Positions 56,231 through 64,000 of a stretch of 64,000 nucleotides of DNA are shown here, piece after piece. The DNA is from Pisolithus tinctorius (lineage: Eukaryota; Basidiomycota; Agaricomycetes; Boletales; Pisolithaceae): assembly GCA_024663395.1 (NCBI GenBank), contig JANFAH010000005.1:1674001-1738000 (forward strand). The letters run 5' to 3'. Numbering within the stretch: the stretch's first letter is position 1; the number at the start of each line of letters is the position of its first letter. The notes beneath the pieces were generated by a model. The model saw only the letters and a list, made by a program, of their open reading frames with translations. It was not told where the DNA came from and did not search any database. A program made the translations under genes and the position numbers.

Positions 56231-57026
56231 TGTCAAAGTCGGTCAACACCCCTGGCTCCTTCTTAGGGCGGAGTTGGAGCGGGTTGGGCTGCGGAGTACA
56301 GTGGTCAAAGTCCGAAGCGAATCCGACCACTGGGTGGTGAGATATTCGACGAACAGTGAGCGGAGGGGTATGAAGGAAAGTCTCGGAGACTGAGGTCGGA
56401 GTCGGAGTTGGAGGTCAGAGGTCGGAGGTCGGATGAGAGGGCGTTGGGTTCAGCTAGTGCACTGCCCCCTTGCGCGAGCTCAGCCCTCGTATTTCAGAGG
56501 TGGAGCGGACTCAGAGGAAGTGGAGATGAAACTCCAGAGGGGACTGAGAGGGAGTCGAAGGTGGGGACTTTATTCAATATTCGTACTGATTACATCGGAG
56601 TACTACGTGGCTGTCATGACCATGACACCAGCGTAAGCCCCTAATACCTACTCCGCCCTCCTCCGACATGTTCCCGTGCTTCTCCGCCCTCTTCCGACGT
56701 GTTCCCGCGCTCCTCCGACCCTCCCGACACATCTCCACACCTCTCCAAGGTCCCCTGACCAACTCCGCTCAACTCCGCCCTAAGGTTGGTCACGTGGGCT
56801 GTCGGACTTGCGGCCCTGCATTCTAGATAGGGTTCCGCCCTCGTGTCGGTTTTCTCCATTCTTCCGCTCCTTTGGTATTTACCCTCTTTTCCTCGTTGTA
56901 GTAGTTTCCTTGTCTCAGTTAAGGTCCCCGTCGTCCCTACCCTCTGTCCCTTGTCTCGGAAGGACTCTAACCCACTATACACTTATTGGTTTACATTCCG
57001 TACTGCACCGCCCTTGACCTACATCG

Positions 57027-57069
57027 TATATAAGGCCATGTAGTACTCCGATGTAATCAGTACGAATAT
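57027..57069 (+). promoter_or_regulatory. TATA box and predicted transcript start of H1
   Basis: TATATAAG at 57027-57034 lies 32 bp before AGTACGAATAT (57059-57069), the 11-mer complementary to the primer-binding site. This places the 5' end of the mRNA at or near 57059. The AATAAA at about 57072 may serve in 3' end formation of the downstream LTR. Confidence 0.6.
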
Positions 57070-57159
57070 CGAATAAAGTCCCCACCTTCGACTCGCTCTC
57101 AGTCCCCTCCGGAGTTTCGTCTCCACTTCCTCTGAGTCCGCTCCGCCTCTGAAATACGA

Positions 57160-57200
57160 GGGCTGAGCTCGCGCAAGGGGGCAGCGCACTAGCTGAACCC
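57160..57200 (+). other. Predicted 5' leader hairpin with AAGGG loop
   Basis: GGG, AGCT and GCGC on the left pair with GCGC, AGCT and CCC on the right around the loop AAGGGGGCA. Equivalent hairpins occur in family 1 (TCATGC with GCATGA or TCGTG with CACGA), family E (CACAA with TTGTG) and families G and I. It lies about 100 nt into the RNA. Confidence 0.5.
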
Positions 57201-57424
57201 AACGCCCTCTCATCCGACCTCCGACCTCCGATCTCTGACCTCCGACTCCGACTCCACCCTCAGCCTCCGAAACTTTCCTTCATACCCCTCCGCTCACTGT
57301 TCGTCGAATATCTCGCCACCCAGTGGTCGGATTCGCTTCGGACTTTGACTGCTGTACTCCGCGACCCAACCCGCTCCAACTCCGCCCTAAGAAGGAGCCA
57401 GGGGTGTTGTCCGACTTTGACAGT

Positions 57425-57435
57425 ATATTCGTACT
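57425..57435 (+). other. Self-complementary primer-binding site of H1
   Basis: ATATTCGTACT starts 2 nt after the LTR and is the exact reverse complement of AGTACGAATAT at 57059-57069. I see no match to the usual tRNA-derived TGG-type site. This is the arrangement used by Tf1 of fission yeast. Confidence 0.75.
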
Positions 57436-57477
57436 ATCACTTGTACGAGCTCTCTCACTTCCCCTACCACATCTGTT

Positions 57478-58767
57478 ATGCCTCCCATGACACGTCTCCG
57501 ACAACGGGATGCTACCGAGGCCCTTGCTACAGCCTTGGCAAACCCCCGACGTCTCCCTTCGGTTGTTGAGCCCTTCCGGAGCTTCTCCTCCAGGGGGCGC
57601 TCCAACTCCAACCCTGCTCCAGACAGCGCCTCACGCGCTGCACCCTCCATCCGTCAGCAGTCCGCCCTCCGCTCTCCGCCACCTCCTATCGTCATTCACC
57701 CTGGCGGAGATGGACCAGGCGACCCCGACGATGACCCCGACGATCCTGACTACCATCCTGGTGATGGGCCTGATGATGAGGATGATCCCGACAACCTTGG
57801 GGATCCCCTTGATGACCCGGTCCTTGCTCTGACCCGGGCCATCCATGCCCTAGCCCGCTCCAACCAGCGCTCCGGAGACTCTGCTCCACGAACCAGAGTC
57901 CGCGAGCCGGACACCTTTGATGGGTCCGACCCTAAAAAACTCCATGAGTTCCTGGTCCAGTGCGAGCTCAATTTCCAGGACCGCCCTCGGGCATTCCGCT
58001 CCGACCGAGCCAAGGTCACGTATGCGCAGTCCTACCTTAAGGGCATGGCATTGGCCTGGTTCGAACCAGACCTTCTCAATCCGGATGATTACCTTAATCG
58101 TCCGCTGTGGATGGATGACCACCGCGAGTTCCTCCGTGAGCTCACTACCAATTTCGGCCCTCATGATGCTGCTGCCGATGCCGTCCAGCATCTGGAAAGT
58201 CTTACCATGAAGGACTCTTCGCATATTGCGAAGTACTTAGTGGAGTTCAACCGCTGGGCTTCTCAGGTAAAGGACTATGGCGAAGGTGCACTCCGCCACC
58301 GCTTCTACTCGGGTCTCCCTGACCGCATCAAGGATGAAGTGTCCCGTGTCGGCAAGCCCGCCACTCTTCATGCACTCCGCGAGTTGGCCCAGACAGTAGA
58401 TGCATGCTACTGGGAGCGCAGGTCAGAGGTCTCCCACTCCGCCAAGCCTCCTCCTGCTGAAAGAACTCCGCTCCGCACCTCCGACTCAAAGCCGAAACCC
58501 TCCGCATCATCCTCCGCCCCTAAGTCCGACTCTAAAAAGGCCGAAGCGCCAAAGTCCGACATCAACCATCTCCTCGGAAAAGATGGCAAGCTCACAGCAG
58601 CTGAGCGGCTCCGCCGCCTTACTGGTGGGCTGTGCCTCTTCTGTGGTGAACCTGGTCACTCCGCCAAGGACTGCCCAAAGTCGACTTCCCGCGCTGCCAA
58701 GGCCCGGGCCGCTAAGGCTGCCACTCCGACCACTCCGCCTGCGGAGAGGTCAGAGCCAAAAAATTAA
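57478..58767 (+). CDS. gag: Gag of H1
   Basis: An intact 429-codon frame: an N-terminal region with Pro/Arg/Ser, an acidic Asp/Pro stretch (residues about 75-110), a capsid-like region from VREPDTFDGSDPKKLHEF to GLPDRIKDEVSRVG (about 140-295), a Ser/Lys/Pro linker and a zinc knuckle CLFCGEPGHSAKDC (C-x2-C-x4-H-x4-C, near residue 385). It forms the particle and binds genomic RNA. The first ATG after the primer site is used. The stop TAA at 58765 immediately follows the slippery heptamer, so most ribosomes would end here and a fraction would pass into pol. Confidence 0.92.
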   Translation: MPPMTRLRQRDATEALATALANPRRLPSVVEPFRSFSSRGRSNSNPAPDSASRAAPSIRQQSALRSPPPPIVIHPGGDGPGDPDDDPDDPDYHPGDGPDDEDDPDNLGDPLDDPVLALTRAIHALARSNQRSGDSAPRTRVREPDTFDGSDPKKLHEFLVQCELNFQDRPRAFRSDRAKVTYAQSYLKGMALAWFEPDLLNPDDYLNRPLWMDDHREFLRELTTNFGPHDAAADAVQHLESLTMKDSSHIAKYLVEFNRWASQVKDYGEGALRHRFYSGLPDRIKDEVSRVGKPATLHALRELAQTVDACYWERRSEVSHSAKPPPAERTPLRTSDSKPKPSASSSAPKSDSKKAEAPKSDINHLLGKDGKLTAAERLRRLTGGLCLFCGEPGHSAKDCPKSTSRAAKARAAKAATPTTPPAERSEPKN

Positions 58768-58802
58768 TCCGCTCCTCCAGGGAGCCTGTACGTCCTGGAG
58801 GA
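58758..58802 (+). promoter_or_regulatory. Programmed -1 frameshift signal, H1
   Basis: Heptamer A AAA AAT (58758-58764) in the gag frame is followed by TAA. Pol is open in the -1 frame across this point. After an 8-nt spacer TCCTCCAGG (58773-58781) pairs perfectly with CCTGGAGGA (58794-58802). Heptamer, stop position and stem are kept in B, and in A as well. Confidence 0.8.
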
Positions 58803-61800
58803 AGCGTTGATCCCATCCGTGCAGAAGTCCACCTCAACGCATCCGCTCTTTCCGACCCTAATTCTCTTCTTCCGATTATTTCTCTTCCTGATTTCTCCGT
58901 AGATACTTTCCCCGCTCTGGTCGACTCAGGCTCTTCGCACTGTTTCGTCGACCCCTCTTTAGTTAAAAAATATAAAATCCCAACAAAAAATGTCTCTCCG
59001 CCTATTCCTCTCCGACTGTTTGATGGTACTAGTAATACCGCCATTTCCCAAGTAGTAGACTTCTCCATCCGCTTTGCCTCTGGCGATGTCACATCTGTTT
59101 CCTGTTATGTAACTCCGTTGGATTCCGCCTGTTCATTGGTCTTGGGACACAACTGGCTCACCCGCTACAATCCGTCGATTGACTGGGTATTGAGCAGTAT
59201 CTCGTTCCGACCATCGATACAAAGAATGCCGACGCCCTTGGTGCCTCCGTCACCCTCTGTTGCGACTTCCGCTTCAGTACCGACACCCTCCGCTCCGTCC
59301 GCTCCTCCGACATCAGCTCCGCTGCCTACTCCGACAGCTGGCTTGCCACGCACTGCTCCGCATATCTCTCTCATCGGAGCTGCAGCCTTTGTCCGTGCAT
59401 GTGCCCTTCCTGGCTCCGCACAGTTCCGCTTGCACCTCTGCCCCGAAGATATGAAACTCCGAGCCTCTTCGATGCCCTCTGCACCTCCTGATCTCTCTGC
59501 GGTGCCCTCCAACTACCATGAGTTCGCTGATGTCTTTAGTAAAGCAAAGGCTACTGAACTCCCTCCGCACCGCAGCTTCGATTTAAATATAGATCTCGAA
59601 GAAGGGGCTTCTCCACCTCTAGGCACTGTCTACTCCCTCTCTCCGCCCGAGCTTGAGGCGCTCCGCACCTTCATAGATGAGCACCTCAGCTACGGTTTCA
59701 TTAAACAGTCAACCTCTGCCCATGGTGCTCCTGTCCTCTTCGTTAAGAAGAAGGACGGCTCGCTCCGCCTCTGTGTGGATTACCGAGGACTCAATAAAAT
59801 CACCAAGAAAGACCGCTACCCGCTCCCTCTCATCTCCAACTTGCTCGATTCTCCGAGCCGCGCTAAAATCTATAGTAAAATTGACCTCCGCCATGCCTAC
59901 CACTTAGTCCGAATCGGTGCTGGTGACGAATGGAAAACTGCCTTTCGCACTCGCTATGGTTCCTATGAATGGTTGGTTATGCCCTTTGGTCTTACTAATG
60001 CGCCAGCGGCTTTCCAGCGGTTTGTTAATAGCATCTTCGCCGACATGCTCGATGTCTGTGTTGTTGTTTACCTTGATGACATCCTCATCTACTCCCACAA
60101 CGAGGAGTTGCACCGCCAACATGTAAAAGAGGTCCTCCGCCGCCTCCGCCAGCATAGCCTCTTTGCTAAGCTGGAAAAGTGCGAGTTCCACAAAGACTCT
60201 GTCGAGTACCTCGGCTATGTCCTCTCCCCATCCGGTCTGACCATGTCCGCTGATAAGGTCCAGTCCATTCGTGATTGGCCTGAACCACGCAAGGTTAAAG
60301 ACATCCAGTCCTTTCTTGGGTTCGCGAACTTCTATCGTCGGTTCATCAGTAACTACTCCGACATAGTTGTTCCGCTCACCCGCCTCACTCGGAAGGGTGC
60401 TCCTTGGAGCTTCTCCGAAGAGTGCCGCTCCGCTTTCCTCCGCCTTAAGACCGCCTTCACCTCCGCTCCGATCCTTACTCATTGGGTGCCTGATGCCCCA
60501 GTCACGGTTGAGACCGACGCATCGGACTATGCCATTGCGGGTATCCTCTCGATTACCTGCTCCGATGGTGAACTCCGCCCGGTTGCCTTTTACTCCCGCA
60601 CACTCACTGCTCCAGAGCTCAACTATGACACTCATGATAAGGAGCTGTTGGCGATTTTCGAGGCCTTCCGCCACTGGCGACATTACTTGGAAGGTTCCGC
60701 CACCCCTGCTGACGTGGTGACTGACCATAAAAACTTGGAGTATTTCTCCACCTCTAAGGTCCTAACCCGCCGTCAGGCTCGTTGGTCGGAGTACCTCTCC
60801 CGGTTCAACCTAGCCATCCGCTTCCGCCCTGGCCGCCTTGGAGCCAAGCCCGACGCACTTACCCGCCGCTGGGATGTTTACCCAAAAGAGGGGGATAAGG
60901 ACTACGCGCAGGTAAACCCTCATAACCTCCGCCCTGTGTTTACCCAGGAACAGTTCGCTTCGTCCCTCCGTACTACCCACCTCTTGGCCCCTGTGCTCCG
61001 AGCCGCCATGATCTTCGATGTTGAGCAGCTCCATGCCGACATTATCTCCGCACTACCCTCCGACCCCATCTCCGCTTCCCATCTCCCAACTCCGACAGAC
61101 CTCCGCTGGTCATTAGACCACGAGGGCCTCCTCCGCCTCGATGGCCGCATCTTTGTCCCCGACACTGATGGTCTCCGCCTCCGAGTGCTTCGGTTTAAAC
61201 ATGACCATCCGCTTGCGGGTCACTTTGGGCAGAGTCGCACTGTAGAGCTTGTTCGCCGCGAGTACGTATGGCCTAACCTCCGCACTGATGTAAAGAACTA
61301 TGTCAGGTCCTGCACCACTTGTGGTCGCAGCAAGGTCCCTCGTCACCGCCCCTTCGGCCTACTAAAGCAGCTTCCCGTCCCTGAGAAGCCATGGAACTCC
61401 ATCTCGATGGATTTCATCGAGCATCTCCCCAACTCCGCAGGCTACTCCGCCATCTTGGTCGTTGTAGACCGCCTTTCTAAACAGACCGTGTTCATTCCGA
61501 CCCATGACTCCATCACCTCCGCTGACCTAGCAAAACTCTTCCTTACCCACGTCTTTTCCAAACATGGGGTACCTGCTCATGTCACCTCCGACAGGGGTCC
61601 AGAGTTTGTGTCGCACTTCTTCCGCTCCCTTGGAAAGGCCTTAGATATGCGCCTTCGTTTTACATCGGGCTACCACCCAGAAGGCGATGGCCAAACAGAG
61701 CGCATGAATCAGACCCTTGAGCAGTATCTCCGCACCTACTGTAACTATCAGCAAGACGATTGGTCGGAGTTACTCCCACTAGCGGAGTTTGCTTGTAATA

Positions 61801-62493
61801 ATGCACCGAGTGCTACTACTGGAGTCTCTCCCTTTTTCGCTAATAAGGGGTACCACCCGAACTTGTCAGTTTACTCTGACCGTGACCTCACCTCTCTGAA
61901 GGCCCATAACTATGTTGTGGAGCTTTCCGCCCTGCACGACTTCCTCCGCACTGAGATGGCTGCCGCTCAACTCCGCTATCAAGGTCCGGCTGATGCTAGA
62001 ACGCATTCCGCCACCAGAGTTCAAAGTCGGTGACCAGGCTTATGTCAAGGCCAGGTACTTCCGCTCCACCCGCCCTTCGGCTAAACTTGCGGAGAAGAAC
62101 TTGGGCCCCTATGCTATCATAGCTAGGCCTGGTACGCACTCCGTCACCCTCCGCTTACCTGATGCGATGCGGGCCATCCACCCTGTCTTTCACGTGTCGC
62201 AGTTAGAGCCTGCTACTCCGAACCCCTTCCCTGATCGGCACCAACCTCCGCCTCCGCCTGTTGAGGTGGATGGTGACCTTGAGTACGAGATTTCGGAGAT
62301 CCTCGACTCAAAGGTGGATCGCCGCCGCCGTCATTGTCAGTTGCTGTATCTAGTCCGCTGGGCAGGCTATGAGAATACTGAAGACGAGACCTCTTGGGTG
62401 TTGGCAACGGAGTTAGAACATGCCTCCGAGTTGTTGGCTGCTTACCATGCTCGCTATCCTCATAAACCTGGACCTTACTCACCTCCGTCATAG
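58764..62493 (+). CDS. pol: Pol of H1 (PR-RT-RNase H-IN-chromodomain), one frameshift
   Basis: Protease active site VDSGSSHCFVD at 58920. RT from about 59700 with RYPLPLISNLLDSPSRA, MPFGLTNAPAAFQRFV and YLDD at 60069-60080. RNase H from 60510 (ETDASDYAIAGILS, DKELLAIFEAF, DHKNLEYF). Integrase finger 61195-61330 (HDHPLAGHF, CTTCGRSK), core SMDFIEHLP (61405), TSDRGPEF (61590) and PEGDGQTE (61678), then the GPY/F-like region and a chromodomain (DLEYEISEILDSKVD to WVLATELEHASELL, 62268-62460). The frame is open from the frameshift signal to about 62000, where one extra base relative to B (near 61998-62002) moves the last 165 codons to another frame. All catalytic residues are present; the single indel would separate integrase from the chromodomain. 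Confidence 0.9.
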
Positions 62494-62518
62494 CTTTGCT
62501 ATGGCCTTCAGGGGTTCA

Positions 62519-62537
62519 GGCCCTAGGGGGGGGATAC
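62519..62537 (+). other. Polypurine tract of H1
   Basis: CCTAGGGGGGGGATAC lies directly before the 3' LTR, the plus-strand priming site. Confidence 0.8.
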
Positions 62538-63348
62538 TGTCATGACCATGACACCAGCGTAAGCCCCTAATACCTACTCCGCCCTCCTCCGACATGTTCC
62601 CGCGCTTCTCCGCCCTCTTCCGACGTGTTCCCGCGCTCCTCCGACCCTCCCGACACATCTCCACACCTCTCCAAGGTCCCCTGACCAACTCCACTCAACT
62701 CCGCCCTAAGGTTGGTCACGTGGGCTGTCGGACTTGCGGCCCTGCATTCTAGATAGGGTTCCGCCCTCGTGTCGGTTTTCTCCATTCTTCCGCTCCTTTG
62801 GTATTTACCCTCTTTTCCTCGTTGTAGTAGTTTCCTTGTCTCAGTTAAGGTCCCCGTCGTCCCTACCCTCTGTCCCTTGTCTCGGAAGGACTCTAACCCA
62901 CTATACACTTATTGGTTTACATTCCGTACTGCACCGCCCTTGACCTACATCATATATAAGGCCATGTAGTACTCCGATGTAATCAGTACGAATATCGAAT
63001 AAAGTCCCCACCTTCGACTCGCTCTCAGTCCCCTCCGGAGTTTCGTCTCCACTTCCTCTGAGTCCGCTCCGCCTCTGAAATACGAGGGCTGAGCTCGCGC
63101 AAGGGGGCAGCGCACTAGCTGAACCCAACGCCCTCTCATCCGACCTCCGACCTCCGATCTCTGACCTCCGACTCCGACTCCACCCTCAGCCTCCGAAACT
63201 TTCCTTCATACCCCTCCGCTCACTGTTCATCAAATATCTCGCCACCCAGTGGTCGGATTCGCTTCGGACTTTGACTGCTGTACTCCGCGACCCAACCCGC
63301 TCCAACTCCGCCCTAAGAAGGAGCCAGGGGTGTTGTCCGACTTTGACA
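62538..63348 (+). repeat. 3' LTR of H1
   Basis: 811 bp, the same length as the 5' LTR. The differences I see from the 5' LTR are CpG transitions, for example the base before the TATA box (CGTATATAAG versus CATATATAAG). Confidence 0.95.
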
Positions 63349-63792
63349 GTGGCCTTATATACGATGTAGGTCAAGGGCGGTGTAGTATGGAATGTAAACC
63401 AATAAGTGTATAGTGGGTTAGATTCCTTCCGACACAAGGGATAGAGAGTAGGGACGACGGGGACCTTAACTGAGACAAGGAAACTACTACAATGAGGAAG
63501 AGAGGGTAAATACCGAAGGAGCGGAAGAATGGAGAAAACCGACATGAGGGCGGAACCCTATCTAGAATGCAGGGCCGCAAGTCCGACAGCCCATGTGACC
63601 AACCTTAGGGCGGAGTTGAGCGGAGTTGGTCAGAACATGGACGGGGGACCTCGGAGAGGTGTGGAGATGTGTCGGGAGGGTCGGAGGAGCGCGGGAACAC
63701 GTCGGAGGAGGGCGGAGAAGCGCGGGAACATGTTGGAAGAGGGCGGAGTAGGTGTTAGGGGCTTACGCTGGTGTCATGGTCATGACAATGAC

Positions 63793-64000
63793 GATGTCAA
63801 AGTAGTTATTAATGAATCATCTGTAGAAATTTGCAAAACCAAGGAAAGACTGGATGTCTTGCACCTTCCATGGCTCAGGCCAGTTGTGGACTGCCTGAAC
63901 CTTCTCAGCGGACATGGTGAGACTGGAGGGAGAAAGAACATAACTGAGGTACTTGATGGAGTCAGAGTGAAACTCACACTTCTCCAGCTTGGCATAAAGA
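63793..64000 (-). pseudogene. pol: pol of element C, RT part, runs off the window
   Basis: It continues the pol sequence interrupted at 56230 and aligns with 23390-23600 of element B (RT palm to connection; blocks like SLITTL and the KCEFHSDSVEYL region on the minus strand). Too short to judge further. Confidence 0.75.

Larger units (their letters stand above)
56612..57422 (+). repeat. 5' LTR of H1
   Basis: TGTCATGACCATGACACC to GTCCGACTTTGACA. It contains TATATAAG, the predicted RNA start and the AAGGG-loop hairpin. Confidence 0.95.
56612..63348 (+). mobile_element. Ty3/gypsy chromovirus H1, full-length and young
   Basis: A 6.74-kb element with two 811-bp LTRs and GTGGC at 56607-56611 and 63349-63353. 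Order: LTR, self-primer site, gag, frameshift signal, pol, polypurine tract, LTR. Comparing the two LTRs by eye I find five differences, all CpG transitions. CpG is abundant throughout. There is no antisense cargo gene: pol ends at 62493 and the 3' LTR starts 45 bp later. Confidence 0.95.
56231..63787 (-). repeat. Solo LTR H inside pol of C, itself split by H1
   Basis: The LTR occupies 56231-56611 and 63354-63787, from TGTCAAAGTCGG to GGTCATGACA, with ATGAC at 56226-56230 and 63788-63792. It is in reverse orientation to H1. So the family inserted, recombined to a solo LTR, and was hit again by its own family. Confidence 0.9.
51756..64000 (-). mobile_element. Ty3/gypsy chromovirus C, 3' part, with nested H elements
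   Basis: The 3' LTR is 51756-52490, followed by polypurine tract, antisense cargo gene and pol. Pol is interrupted at 56231-63787 by LTR H (ATGAC duplicated) and resumes at 63793 to the window end. The copy is close to A and B in sequence. Confidence 0.85.

Noticed and set aside
57423..57450. tRNA-type primer-binding site after the LTRs
   Set aside because: No TGG-type complement of a tRNA 3' end is present; the sequence instead pairs with the mRNA start.
1..64000. Repeat-induced point mutation (CpA-targeted)
   Set aside because: Changes visible between copies are at CpG on both strands; I see no excess of CpA change. A proper dinucleotide count would decide.

Overview
The window looks like gene-poor, repeat-packed nuclear DNA of an agaricomycete fungus (Basidiomycota). 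I base this on a KDZ (Kyakuja-Dileera-Zisupton) transposase relic, two Ty3/gypsy lineages typical of mushroom genomes, GT-AG introns of about 45-68 nt, and C6 zinc-cluster proteins. I see no ordinary cellular gene, tRNA or rRNA. Almost every base belongs to transposons inserted into transposons, and matching target-site duplications (TSDs) let most layers be separated.

Layout. (1) 1-14851: a plus-strand retroelement (F) is split by minus-strand chromovirus A (359-14230, TSD ACTGT). A in turn carries a Tc1/mariner-like foldback element (5744-7326), a solo LTR (7346-8081) and a two-gene PIF/Harbinger transposon (10138-14133). (2) 15141-27188: the 3' end of element G1 is split by solo LTR I (15858-27183), which holds solo LTR G (16624-27146), which holds full-length chromovirus B (17043-27042), whose 3' LTR holds element K1 (17769-19628). 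(3) 27250-35530: decayed gypsy J of a second lineage, split by a poly(A)-tailed retroposon L (29323-33162, itself carrying LTR I and K2), by a solo LTR at 33841 and, after its end, by an LTR I/LTR H pair. (4) 37675-42372: a proline-rich frame, the 3' end of element E, and a tandem array of hairpin units. (5) 42457-47110: a KDZ transposase pseudogene with two solo LTRs. (6) 47309-64000: gypsy D, then chromovirus C (from 51756), whose pol holds a solo LTR H, which holds the young full-length chromovirus H1 (56612-63348).

How the parts work. The chromoviruses encode gag with a zinc knuckle, then pol (protease, RT, RNase H, integrase, chromodomain). Gag and pol are joined by a probable -1 frameshift (A AAA AAT just before the gag stop, hairpin 8 nt later). 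The sequence next to the 5' LTR is complementary to the predicted start of the element's own mRNA, as in Tf1-type self-priming, rather than to a tRNA.

Most notable: seven retroelement copies from four LTR families (F, A, B, C, D, E, G1) carry, between pol and the 3' LTR and on the opposite strand, a gene for a coiled-coil protein with a C6 zinc cluster; where the exon junction is visible the gene has a spliceosomal intron. Element H1 lacks it. A second unusual feature is K, a 1.8 kb LTR-like repeat with a conserved reading frame upstream of its own TATA box. Decay is almost wholly CpG to TpG/CpA, which suggests cytosine methylation and gives relative ages: H1 youngest, B intermediate, A and C older, D, E and J oldest.
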